The notes under the pieces: model-generated
Seen by the model: the letters and a program-made list of their open reading frames with translations, nothing else
The model's database searches: none
What the model was told of the DNA's origin: nothing
In this document: piece after piece, positions 6,011 through 13,225 of the stretch
Position numbering within the stretch: the first letter of the stretch is position 1
Layout of the letters: every line of letters starts with the position of its first letter
IMG/VR virus record: IMGVR_UViG_3300032282_004196
Location: 1 to 30,517 of that record
Direction: 5' to 3' (one strand)
From: a virus
Length of the DNA: 30,517 nt
Program-made: the position numbers and the translations under genes

Positions 6011-6306
6011 AGTTTTAGTTCCTCTTTAATAAATTCTACTGCTCGATCGTAATGGTACCGCCAATGTTTTTCTGATACGCCAATGTCCAAATGGGTCATT
6101 CCCATCAAAAAAGCCTCAATAATTTGCTTTGGTTTTTCTGGCATGCGCTCATCAATTATACGCTCAATGTCAATTAAATCATCTAAATCCCAAGGCAACC
6201 AACCATTTTCTAACACACCAGCAAACGCATCAATGTCGTCTAGTTCTAAAGGATCCATCTCCTCATCAGATAAACGCGGCTTACTGCAATTGATTATTAT
6301 TCTCAT
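6007..6306 (-). CDS. Small protein with sigma-region-4-like HTH (99 aa)
   Basis: The N-terminal half is acidic (DEEMDPLELDDIDAF). Residues 57-97 (EKPKQIIEAFLMGMTHLDIGVSEKHWRYHYDRAVEFIKEEL) have the spacing of the sigma-70 region 4 / LuxR-type helix-turn-helix: a helix ending in G.TH..I, a recognition helix beginning SEKHWR and a final amphipathic helix. This would bind DNA or the RNA polymerase beta flap. The window's own sigma factor lacks region 4, which makes this domain notable. The gene is ATGA-coupled to the helicase. The HTH assignment is by pattern only. Confidence 0.6.
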   Translation of the reverse strand: MRIIINCSKPRLSDEEMDPLELDDIDAFAGVLENGWLPWDLDDLIDIERIIDERMPEKPKQIIEAFLMGMTHLDIGVSEKHWRYHYDRAVEFIKEELKL

Positions 6307-7631
6307 TTATTTAAAGCGTCCATTAAAGCATCTTGAATTGTTATTTTGCCTTCTAATACTTTTACTACATGCTCATCGATACTATTAGACACCACTAGAT
6401 GGTGTATGATAACCGGCTTTTCTTGCCCTTGGCGGTAGATCCGAGCGTTAGCCTGGATGTAGTTTTCTGAACTCCATGGTAAATCAAACCACACCGTCTG
6501 GGCTGTCTCTCCAACGTTGCACTGTAGATTGAGCCCAATTCCTCCACTTTGGGGATGGGCAAGGAGCATACGAATCTCGCCACGATTCCACGCTGCAATG
6601 TTGTCATCGTCCAGCACCACAGCCTGCGGGAATTGAAGACGTATCCGTTGGAGCGAGTGTTTGAAGTGGTAGAAGACCAGCGTAGGGGAGGAAGACTCTT
6701 CCATGATCGACTCAAGATATTCCAATTTAGCGCAGTGTATTTCTTGCGCTTTTCCATCTTCGGCATAAACAGCGCCCGATGTGAACTGTAGGAGTTTCCC
6801 CGCCAATGCCGCTGCTGTTGGAGCTGTGATCTGTTCGCCACGGATTTCAGAGACCATGTTTTTTCTAAGTTCATTGTATTTTGCTCGTACTGGTTTATCT
6901 AATTCCACATTGTGAAATAGCGTTGTAAGCGTAGGCAACTGCAAATAATCCTCAGCTTTAAGGCTATAACAAATATCTGAAATCTTATCCGTAATAATTT
7001 TATCCGCACCATCTTTTAATATCCAATTATAAATTACACCAGTATGGCGGTTACGCTGCCCTGGGTTCATGTACTTATCCCTAAAACGGGTAAGGCTTGT
7101 TTCTAAACGCTCACCTAAGTCCAATATACCCACCTGTGACCAGAGATCAGCTAAGCCTTGAGGAGTAGGTGTACCAGTAAGTATGATTCGCCTTTTAAAA
7201 CCCTTCAAATGTTTCTTGAGGGCTTTGAATCTTTTCGTGCTCGGGTCTTTGAATCGGCTGCTCTCGTCTATTACCAAGTTCTGGAACTTTGGGGAATTTT
7301 CCATCAGCCAAACAACGTTCTCTAAATTTACGCAATAAATATCCGATTCGGTTGATATGGCGGTCAATCTTTGCTGAGGAGTACCTAATACCTTGGATAT
7401 ACGCAGATGCTTCAGATGGCTCCACTTTGAAATCTCCTGCTCCCACACTGTCTCCGCCACGCGCTTTGGCGCTATGATTAAGGTCTTTCCCGAAAATTGC
7501 TCGGCAATAATCGTCAAGGTTGTTGCAGTTTTGCCCAAACCCGGAGGCAAAAAGAGCCCTAAGTTCGGGGTCTTGGTCGAAGTCTTTATAATTTGGATCT
7601 GATAAGGATGTAGTTGTGTCCTGCTGAGCAT
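6303..7631 (-). CDS. SNF2/DEAD-type superfamily 2 helicase
   Basis: The 442-residue protein has all main SF2 motifs: LHPYQ near residue 7, Walker A PPGLGKT (29-35), IIAPK (52-56), DESS (122-125, Walker B), LTGTP (151-155), LLAHPQSGGIGLNLQ (356-370, motif V) and QANARIYRQGQ (393-403, motif VI). This is the compact phage SNF2-like helicase without extra domains; it would translocate on double-stranded DNA or remodel forks and recombination intermediates. Neighbours are nucleases and the primase-helicase, so a replication/recombination role fits. The start MLSRTQLHPYQ is that usual for the family, although it lies 437 nt inside the upstream open frame; GGGAACAACTAC precedes it. Confidence 0.92.
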   Translation of the reverse strand: MLSRTQLHPYQIQIIKTSTKTPNLGLFLPPGLGKTATTLTIIAEQFSGKTLIIAPKRVAETVWEQEISKWSHLKHLRISKVLGTPQQRLTAISTESDIYCVNLENVVWLMENSPKFQNLVIDESSRFKDPSTKRFKALKKHLKGFKRRIILTGTPTPQGLADLWSQVGILDLGERLETSLTRFRDKYMNPGQRNRHTGVIYNWILKDGADKIITDKISDICYSLKAEDYLQLPTLTTLFHNVELDKPVRAKYNELRKNMVSEIRGEQITAPTAAALAGKLLQFTSGAVYAEDGKAQEIHCAKLEYLESIMEESSSPTLVFYHFKHSLQRIRLQFPQAVVLDDDNIAAWNRGEIRMLLAHPQSGGIGLNLQCNVGETAQTVWFDLPWSSENYIQANARIYRQGQEKPVIIHHLVVSNSIDEHVVKVLEGKITIQDALMDALNK

Positions 7632-7983
7632 GTAGTTGTTCCCAAATCCAATCTGCTATTGCGTAATGTTCTTCCATCGTTCCGTTGTCTTTAATGCGGT
7701 TTGCTCTTTTTGAAATAAAGGCCACATTACCTACAACATATCCCAACTCGGGAATGATACGATCTAACTGAGCCCCATTTGGTTTTGTTTTACCAAAACC
7801 TAAGCCCGAATATCCCCACTCTAACGGTACACCAAAAATGGGGCAAGTGTTTGTTGCAATGGATCTTAAATAAGTTTTTGTTACATTAAAAGGCAAATTT
7901 TGTTCGGCAGCTCTATCTTTTGCATCACGATACATTGTGCCAATTTGAACATCTCTTTCACTTAACTTATTTTGTTTCCGCAT
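7195..7983 (-). CDS. HNH-like nuclease domain protein with long overlap into helicase
   Basis: The N-terminal 115 residues look like the short phage HNH-type family: YLRSIATNTCPIFGVPLEWG (C47), a zinc-less core with LDRI at 73-76, GYVVGNVAFIS (N86) and KRANRIKDNGT (N95). The first catalytic position is D instead of H, as in many such phage proteins, so activity is uncertain. The frame stays open to residue 262, but residues 118-262 overlap the helicase gene out of frame. The tail is low in recognisable features and Gly/Asn/charged-rich; it may be a true extension, a readthrough of a helicase-constrained sequence, or the product may be shorter in relatives. It overlaps the VRR-NUC gene upstream by 17 nt. 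Confidence 0.7.
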   Translation of the reverse strand: MRKQNKLSERDVQIGTMYRDAKDRAAEQNLPFNVTKTYLRSIATNTCPIFGVPLEWGYSGLGFGKTKPNGAQLDRIIPELGYVVGNVAFISKRANRIKDNGTMEEHYAIADWIWEQLHAQQDTTTSLSDPNYKDFDQDPELRALFASGFGQNCNNLDDYCRAIFGKDLNHSAKARGGDSVGAGDFKVEPSEASAYIQGIRYSSAKIDRHINRIGYLLRKFRERCLADGKFPKVPELGNRREQPIQRPEHEKIQSPQETFEGF

Positions 7984-8248
7984 TTATAAAATCCTCAACA
8001 TCTTCTTTTGAACGCAACACATGAACTGGAAATCCAGCTTCACCCAATTCATCAAACACCAGCTCCTGTCTTGGTGATAGTTTTCCTATCTGTGTTTTTA
8101 GTTCTACGAACAGAATCTTTTGGTTTAGGATCACTATCCGATCTGGAACCCCCGTCACGTTGCTCAGCCATTTGAATGAGAGCCCCGATAACTGTTTGAT
8201 TCTTTTTGTCAAGTATTTCTCTATGTCTTTTTCTAAAATTAGGCTCAT
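7967..8248 (-). CDS. VRR-NUC domain nuclease
   Basis: The 93-residue protein is a stand-alone VRR-NUC domain: EKYLTKRIKQLSGLSFKWLS, GVPDRIVIL (D36), KILFVELKTQIGKLSPRQ (E49, K51, Q61). These are the PD-(D/E)XK catalytic residues; stand-alone phage VRR-NUC proteins can resolve branched DNA such as Holliday junctions. Start ATG 8248 has AAGGG seven nt upstream and the N-terminus matches the family, so it starts 197 nt inside the HExxH gene. Confidence 0.9.
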   Translation of the reverse strand: MSLILEKDIEKYLTKRIKQLSGLSFKWLSNVTGVPDRIVILNQKILFVELKTQIGKLSPRQELVFDELGEAGFPVHVLRSKEDVEDFINAETK

Positions 8249-8606
8249 CTAGTACCCTTTTTATTTGTTTGTAAACATACTCTGTAAGATAGGCTCTTGT
8301 TTCTTCGCCTGGTGTTTCTTCACACATATATTCAAAGATACGGTATACCAGATGTACAGACTCATGCACTAAGGTTGCATCTAAATCATCAATAGCATTT
8401 AGGTCAAGTAATAAACCAATAAAAGTTCTACCATCAGCGGTTGGCACAGAATGGGTTTCTGCCATCGCTCCGTTTTCCATGATTTCTACTTTTTGCAAAA
8501 CATTTTTATCTTTAAGGGCTTGTTTAAATGCCATTTCATCCAAGCACACATGAATGTTTGCTGGAAAAATGGGCACTTTAATTACATGATATGGTTTCTT
8601 TTTCAA
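8052..8606 (-). CDS. Putative zinc metallopeptidase (HExxH), TTG start
   Basis: Residues 81-85 are HESVH, preceded by LDATLV and followed 16-17 residues on by EETRAYLTEYV (E101/E102), the arrangement of HExxH zincins with a downstream glutamate ligand. The N-terminus is KPYHVIKVPIFPANIHVCLD. Similar short phage HExxH proteins are of unknown substrate. Residues 120-184 overlap the VRR-NUC gene out of frame and are basic and low-complexity (RDGGSRSDSDPKPKDSVRR). The start is TTG at 8606, overlapping the primase stop as TTGA; no ATG alternative fits. Enzyme class is inferred from the motif. Confidence 0.7.
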   Translation of the reverse strand: MKKKPYHVIKVPIFPANIHVCLDEMAFKQALKDKNVLQKVEIMENGAMAETHSVPTADGRTFIGLLLDLNAIDDLDATLVHESVHLVYRIFEYMCEETPGEETRAYLTEYVYKQIKRVLDEPNFRKRHREILDKKNQTVIGALIQMAEQRDGGSRSDSDPKPKDSVRRTKNTDRKTITKTGAGV

Positions 8607-10909
8607 AATATTTCCTCTTCCTCAAAGAATACTTGCTTTTCTATATAGGCTTTAGCTTTTTCTGTCAGCTTAATACCTAAGTATTTGTGTTGTCGTTTAC
8701 CATCAACTCGAATGGCGCTTGATACTACATTTTTATCTTGTGTTGCTGCAAGGAATCTACGCTTGAAAGATAAATCATTTCCAGGATTAAGACCATGTTT
8801 TTGTGCCCAACGCTTGTAACACATGAAAGCGTGATCCTTATCTACCTCACCATCAATATCATACTCCATAACTTGGTCAATGAATGTCCCAATTGGGTTA
8901 CTCATTTCTTCCATAGTCTCGAGCAATTCTTTACCGCTGTCTGGTTGCACAAAGTATCCACCACGCTCAATCCGTCTACGCAAACCTTCCATTGCCCAAT
9001 TGAAAATACCCGACAACTCTTCCATCAACTTGTTTGATAGGTTAGTATCTTCTTTATTGTAAAAACTGTGTGTCATTTTTAGCACAATCATGCGACCTGT
9101 TAACGCATTAGAGTTTTCTGTTAACTGTAAAACCTCGTTAGAGTAAATAACAATGCGAGTAGGCAGATAACCATTCCAAGACTCTTTGTTCTTGCGGTTG
9201 ACAGTAATGGTATCACCGCCCACAATACGGAGAAGCTGAGATACAACAGCAGATCGATTTCGTTCAGGTGCTCTTGCATCAGTAAAAGAAGCGAGGAGCT
9301 TACCCAACCAAGGCTGCAGACCAAAAGTATCACAGAGTTCCTCCAATTGGGGTGCTACGGTATTATATTGACCGAGTAACGCCACCAAGATTTTGTTGAT
9401 TGTGCCCTTACCCGAACGGCGTGGCCCAATAATATTAAAAAACTTTTGTTGTGCTGTGTCGCCCGATAAAATGTAACCGAACATCTCTTGCAAACAACTA
9501 ATCGACTGCTGATCTAATTCCCATACATCATTTAAAAACTTGTGCCATAACGGGCACTGTGCCGCGGGATCATACGCAAATGGCAATGAGTTCTGTGTAT
9601 ATAAGCCCAGTGAGTGTGGCAGTAGGATGTTATCTTCTAAATGAAACAACCCATTCTTAACGCTAACCAGTTTACTCGCCTCGGGACGATTGGCACTGTA
9701 ACCATCGAGCCATACTGGTGGACGGGTGTTGGCTTGGTTCTGTAGGTGGGTCAATGCTTTGATGCCATCCATCGCACCGCTTACGCTCGCTGGATTTGGG
9801 GCGAACGCAACAATATTGCCTTTACGGTCTTGCTTTTTACATCTGTCTAAAAACTTATACAACTCGGAACGAATGGTTGACTCTTCTACTTCGGAATAGT
9901 GCGTTCCTTGGTAGCTGAAGAAGTCGCCCGAGTAATGCACTAACTTAATACCTTCTTCAGATGAAAACTTTGACTCTAAAAAAGTCTGTGCATTTTCTAA
10001 TGGTGCAGCAGACAGAATGACATCGCCTTTGGCTAGTGCCTCGTTGCGTTTGTTTGATGATATTTTGTAGGTCAATGTGCGTAGTGTTGCACCACCGCTC
10101 TTTTGACTAAAGGTTTTCCACTTGTTCTCGCATGCATTGCTTGAGTAGCTTTCTACGCTACCATCTCCGTATGACCAGCGATCCCATGCTTCGCAAGCCT
10201 CGATGTCACCTTGGAATTGATGGTGTAGGCACATCCCTACTTGCAACCAGTCTGTGTAAAAAGTAGGGTCAAAGTTCGGTAGTAGTTCTGTTTCAACCCT
10301 AGCCATGTCCCAACCATCAAGTGGCGGATTGTAATCAGCGAAGGCATCACCGGTAAGGCGTACTGTACGCTCGGGGATAATATCGGTAAAGTCTTGCAGT
10401 TCGGTTGGCAATTCACCACGAATCTTTTGACCCGTAACAGTGAAGTACCGACCCATCTTGTACACTTCAAGACCGATGCTATGGTCAACGAATGCGCTGG
10501 GGATGTCGCCCAGTGTAAATATTTTGACTCCCGTACCCGATGGACTAATTTCCATGTAGCCATCGATCTTGTTGGCAATTGCCTCTAAAGTCGGGTTGGT
10601 AAACTGAAGGGTTTGCTCATCAAAGCAATCGTCCATATCAACGCCAACAATATGGTCATCTTTGGTAAATACGAATCCAATGCCGTCAAACTTGGCGGTT
10701 AGGTATGCTGCCTCGACAGAATGAAAGTCTGTCCATGTTGATGCGTTGGTTGAACTGGCTGCCTTGCCAGAGGGCTGTACTGGCAGTTTTGACCAGCGTT
10801 TGTTTTCATTCTCGCCCACTTCCACATAATTCCACAGTGTCCAGCGTGGGATTGTGCGTAGTGCTAGAGGTATATTTTGGAATAATACGGGTAATACTTT
10901 CGGCTTCAT
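8603..10909 (-). CDS. Primase-helicase: AEP-like primase + PriCT-2 + D5/SF3 helicase
   Basis: The 768-residue protein has an N-terminal primase-polymerase domain (WTLWNYV at 23-29, KLPVQPSGKAASSTNASTW 41-59, GVDMDDC 89-95 with the metal-binding acids, SPSGTGVKIF 122-131, YFTVTG 155-160) like the NrS-1-type primases. Then comes a PriCT-2-like segment (about 204-280, TDWLQVGMCLHHQF...ACEAWDRWS), a D5_N-like region (about 310-480), and an SF3 helicase with Walker A GPRRSGKGT (495-503), FTDAR near 542 and the sensor RIVIYSNE (585-592). It would prime and unwind the phage replication fork. The gene follows a TTGCATAAGTAG element and a host-like TATAAT, in an intergenic region containing an AT-rich repeat module. 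Ribosome binding site AGAGGAAAACAG. Confidence 0.9.
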   Translation of the reverse strand: MKPKVLPVLFQNIPLALRTIPRWTLWNYVEVGENENKRWSKLPVQPSGKAASSTNASTWTDFHSVEAAYLTAKFDGIGFVFTKDDHIVGVDMDDCFDEQTLQFTNPTLEAIANKIDGYMEISPSGTGVKIFTLGDIPSAFVDHSIGLEVYKMGRYFTVTGQKIRGELPTELQDFTDIIPERTVRLTGDAFADYNPPLDGWDMARVETELLPNFDPTFYTDWLQVGMCLHHQFQGDIEACEAWDRWSYGDGSVESYSSNACENKWKTFSQKSGGATLRTLTYKISSNKRNEALAKGDVILSAAPLENAQTFLESKFSSEEGIKLVHYSGDFFSYQGTHYSEVEESTIRSELYKFLDRCKKQDRKGNIVAFAPNPASVSGAMDGIKALTHLQNQANTRPPVWLDGYSANRPEASKLVSVKNGLFHLEDNILLPHSLGLYTQNSLPFAYDPAAQCPLWHKFLNDVWELDQQSISCLQEMFGYILSGDTAQQKFFNIIGPRRSGKGTINKILVALLGQYNTVAPQLEELCDTFGLQPWLGKLLASFTDARAPERNRSAVVSQLLRIVGGDTITVNRKNKESWNGYLPTRIVIYSNEVLQLTENSNALTGRMIVLKMTHSFYNKEDTNLSNKLMEELSGIFNWAMEGLRRRIERGGYFVQPDSGKELLETMEEMSNPIGTFIDQVMEYDIDGEVDKDHAFMCYKRWAQKHGLNPGNDLSFKRRFLAATQDKNVVSSAIRVDGKRQHKYLGIKLTEKAKAYIEKQVFFEEEEIF

Positions 10910-10932
10910 CTGTTTTCCTCTTTTGTGCTCTT

Positions 10933-10950
10933 CTACTTATGCAAATTATA
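10933..10950 (-). promoter_or_regulatory. Promoter candidate (copy c) for the primase: TATAAT joined to TTGCATAAGTAG
   Basis: Minus strand: TATAAT (10950-10945) directly followed by TTGCATAAGTAG (10944-10933), 23 nt before the primase ATG. No GGGCGG lies 14 nt upstream. Instead a 9-bp stem (TATAGGTAC / GTGCCTATA, one wobble) ends in the TATA. The two boxes may serve host and phage sigma factors in turn. Confidence 0.6.
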
Positions 10951-11011
10951 GGCACTTTTGGTGGTGTACCTATATAATTTTTAGTTATATAGCTTATTAC
11001 TTTTAGTTATG

Positions 11012-11220
11012 ATTCGCCATAGAAGACAGGGTATCCACGGTCTAAATCACTTTACCCTATATCTTTTTATTTTATTTTAATTTTAAAAAGAAATAATTCA
11101 ATATTACTATGTCTTCTATGGATACTATGGATTTGCAGTATGTTTGCACCCAGTCAACCACTACATCTAGTGCTTTTCGCAGATTATGATGCGCCGCAAT
11201 AGAGACAGGGAAGACAGGAT
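11012..11220. repeat. AT-rich module with GACAGGGTATCC / TCTTCTATGGATAC repeats (copy 1)
   Basis: This noncoding gap (10910-11233) holds AGAAGACAGGGTATCCA (11021-11037), an AT-only-like stretch (about 11061-11100), ATGTCTTCTATGGATACTAT (11109-11128) and AGAGACAGGGAAGACAGG (11201-11218). Read as its reverse complement, these appear in the same order as the module at 20.2-20.4 kb. It looks like an origin (iterons plus unwinding element) or a shared control region. No gene is seen in this gap. Confidence 0.65.
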
Positions 11221-11233
11221 GCAGTGCAGCAAT

Positions 11234-11428
11234 TTAGTTTTCCACTTCATAATCAAGCTGAGTTGCCATTTTATTAGCCCATTTTCGGAAAGCATCTCGG
11301 TTTTCACTGGTTTGCTCATCACGCTTGTCCCAATGTGCTTGGAATTGAAAATTGCCCGCAAAATCGTGAAATTCAATGCGCAGTAGGTTGCCATCTTTGT
11401 CTAATACATCCGTTGGTACTACTTTCAT
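11234..11428 (-). CDS. Conserved small phage protein (64 aa)
   Basis: Start at ATG 11428, overlapping the methyltransferase stop as ATGA and preceded by AAAGGAGTTAGC, the best site nearby. The sequence LLRIEFHDFAGNFQFQAHWD and RDEQTSENRDAFRKWANKMATQL is a pattern I have seen in other phages beside similar genes. Function unknown. Confidence 0.7.
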   Translation of the reverse strand: MKVVPTDVLDKDGNLLRIEFHDFAGNFQFQAHWDKRDEQTSENRDAFRKWANKMATQLDYEVEN

Positions 11429-12717
11429 GCTAACTCCTTTATTCGTTGTCCAATCCATTTCATTACGGGCACAGCCATACTGTTACCCATTGCTTTGTAT
11501 CTCGGCCCATCGGGGCACTTTTCCTTGATGTTGGTGTAGTCATCTGGAAAACCTTGCAACCGCTCACATTCAATGGGTGTAAGTCGGCGTACTGCCATAT
11601 TGTGTGCCATTGCCACTTGGTTGTCACCCATATGAGCACGCAAAGTTGGTGTTTTATTTTCAACAAAGCGAGCTGGATTGCCTTCACGCTTGGCAATTCC
11701 AGGTTCAAAACCATAAGCCACACCATGCACGCCCGTTGCGTTCAATGTATACATAGGTCCATTCTCGGTAAACCCAGTACCATTACCACCATTTAATGGT
11801 TGACGACCGATGGTATTTTCAGCCAACGCAATCGGCTGAACGAATGGTATGTTGCCACCACCCGTACCCCAGCTACTAGTCACAGTTTGACATACATCAC
11901 CCATCTCTTTAACCCTTGAATCCGATGGATGGTTTTCATACACCACCAATCCACGACCATCGGTCAAGTCTTGATTACCAATGCCTTTGTAATCTCTAGC
12001 AAGTAATGAGCCAATAGTGTGGTTGCCATCGGGTGTAGCAATCAAAGTTTCTGATCCGCCACCGAGATCTCCTCCAGCAGCTCGGATTGTCCCGACTCCT
12101 TCACTGTAGCCTCCAAAGCTTGATGAAGTAAAGGCGGGAGCACTTTGTTTCTGACCTTTGCTCTTCGGATTATTCCGGCGCAAGCTTTCGGGCTCAAAAA
12201 GAATCTTTGCGGGACTGTTCCAGTCTCCAAGACACCCAATAACGAAGACTCGACGACGCCGCTGTGGCACTCCAAAGTGTTGAGCGTCAAGCACCCGATA
12301 GGCCCACCCATACCCGAGTTCGCCCAGCGCCCCGAGGAAGGCACCAAAGTCCCTTCCTCCGTTTGAACTGAGGACACCTGGCACGTTTTCCCATACGCAC
12401 CACTTGGGTCTAAACTTGTCAAGAATTCCAACATAGGTAAGCATGAGGTTACCTCTTGGGTCTTCAAGCCCTTTTCGTAAACCAGCGACACTAAAGGATT
12501 GACAAGGGGTTCCACCAACGAGAAGGTCGATTGAGTCATTTAAGTTCCATTCTTTGTATTTAGTCATATCGCCCACATTGGGCACATTTGGGTAGTGAAA
12601 GTTCAACACCTCACTTGGAAATTTTTCAATCTCCGAAAACGCTACGGGTTGCCAGCCAAGGTCATGCCACGCTACTGTGGCAGCCTCAACCCCCGAGCAT
12701 ACTGATAAGTATTTCAT
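11425..12717 (-). CDS. DNA (cytosine-5) methyltransferase
   Basis: 430 residues from ATG 12717 (MKYLSVCSGVEAATVAWHDLG, motif I). Motif IV is GGTPCQSFSVAG with catalytic C72; motif VI ENVPG (110-114); motif VIII QRRRRVFVIG (152-161); motif IX RRLTPIECERLQGFPDDY; motif X MGNSMAVPVMKWIG near the end. About residues 175-370 form a long Gly/Asn-rich target-recognition region. It transfers a methyl group from S-adenosylmethionine to C5 of cytosine, probably to protect phage DNA from host restriction. No restriction endonuclease lies next to it, so it is an orphan. The frame is open 38 codons upstream of this start, but that DNA is another small gene; GAGG precedes the chosen ATG. Confidence 0.95.
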   Translation of the reverse strand: MKYLSVCSGVEAATVAWHDLGWQPVAFSEIEKFPSEVLNFHYPNVPNVGDMTKYKEWNLNDSIDLLVGGTPCQSFSVAGLRKGLEDPRGNLMLTYVGILDKFRPKWCVWENVPGVLSSNGGRDFGAFLGALGELGYGWAYRVLDAQHFGVPQRRRRVFVIGCLGDWNSPAKILFEPESLRRNNPKSKGQKQSAPAFTSSSFGGYSEGVGTIRAAGGDLGGGSETLIATPDGNHTIGSLLARDYKGIGNQDLTDGRGLVVYENHPSDSRVKEMGDVCQTVTSSWGTGGGNIPFVQPIALAENTIGRQPLNGGNGTGFTENGPMYTLNATGVHGVAYGFEPGIAKREGNPARFVENKTPTLRAHMGDNQVAMAHNMAVRRLTPIECERLQGFPDDYTNIKEKCPDGPRYKAMGNSMAVPVMKWIGQRIKELA

Positions 12718-12893
12718 ATGTGTGCCTCGCCTAATTGTGTGAATGCCTCTAAGAATCGATTCACTTTTACTTGCGGGTTGACTTTGACCCATAAGGTCGA
12801 GTCTCTTTTGGCATGGTTGTACGCATCCCACTTACTATCGTGGCATCGCACAATCCCCATTGCATCACGCACTTCATATCTAAATTGTTTCAT
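12714..12893 (-). CDS. Small basic protein before the methyltransferase (59 aa)
   Basis: ATG 12893 overlaps the stop of the upstream gene (ATGA) and its own stop overlaps the methyltransferase ATG (ATATGA). It begins MKQFRYEVRDAMGIVRCHDSK and contains WDAYNHAKRDSTLWVKVNP. Coupling on both sides and an AGGAGAA site support expression. Function unknown. Confidence 0.65.
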   Translation of the reverse strand: MKQFRYEVRDAMGIVRCHDSKWDAYNHAKRDSTLWVKVNPQVKVNRFLEAFTQLGEAHI

Positions 12894-13225
12894 TTCTCCT
12901 CCTTGAAGAAAGTGTCTAATGTTTCAACTTCGTTCGGTTCATCCCAGTTATCTGAATCTCCATAATCGCCTCGGGTTGCCCTTAAGCGTTCTTCATGGCG
13001 GTATCTGGGTTCAATCGCCCACCATGCAGCCGATGCCTCTTTGTATTCAATCCATTCATCGTTCATCACGAAGAGCGGATGGTTCAATCCATTGATATGT
13101 ACACTATCAGTAAAATCACGATGAGGTATATAAGCATTTCTAGTATTCTCTTTGGTTTTTACTAATTTGACTCTGTCACGAGCACGAATAAATCTATTGT
13201 ATGCACGAATCTGTTCTTCAGTCAT
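12890..13225 (-). CDS. Hypothetical conserved-looking protein (111 aa)
   Basis: Charged, with many aromatic residues: YNRFIRARDRVKLVKTKENTRNAYIPHRD, HPLFVMNDEWIEYKEASAAWWAIEPRYRHEERL, then an acidic tail (DYGDSDNWDEPNEVE). It overlaps the sigma gene by 8 nt. I do not recognise a family. Its position directly after the sigma gene in the same transcript could point to an associated role, but that is only position. Confidence 0.6.
   Translation of the reverse strand: MTEEQIRAYNRFIRARDRVKLVKTKENTRNAYIPHRDFTDSVHINGLNHPLFVMNDEWIEYKEASAAWWAIEPRYRHEERLRATRGDYGDSDNWDEPNEVETLDTFFKEEK

Noticed and set aside
6395-6874. 159-codon open frame inside the helicase
   Set aside because: Out-of-frame reading of conserved helicase motifs; Arg/Ser-rich, no start signal.
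12042-12539. 165-codon open frame inside the methyltransferase gene
   Set aside because: Shadow of the Gly-rich methyltransferase; no motif or start signal.
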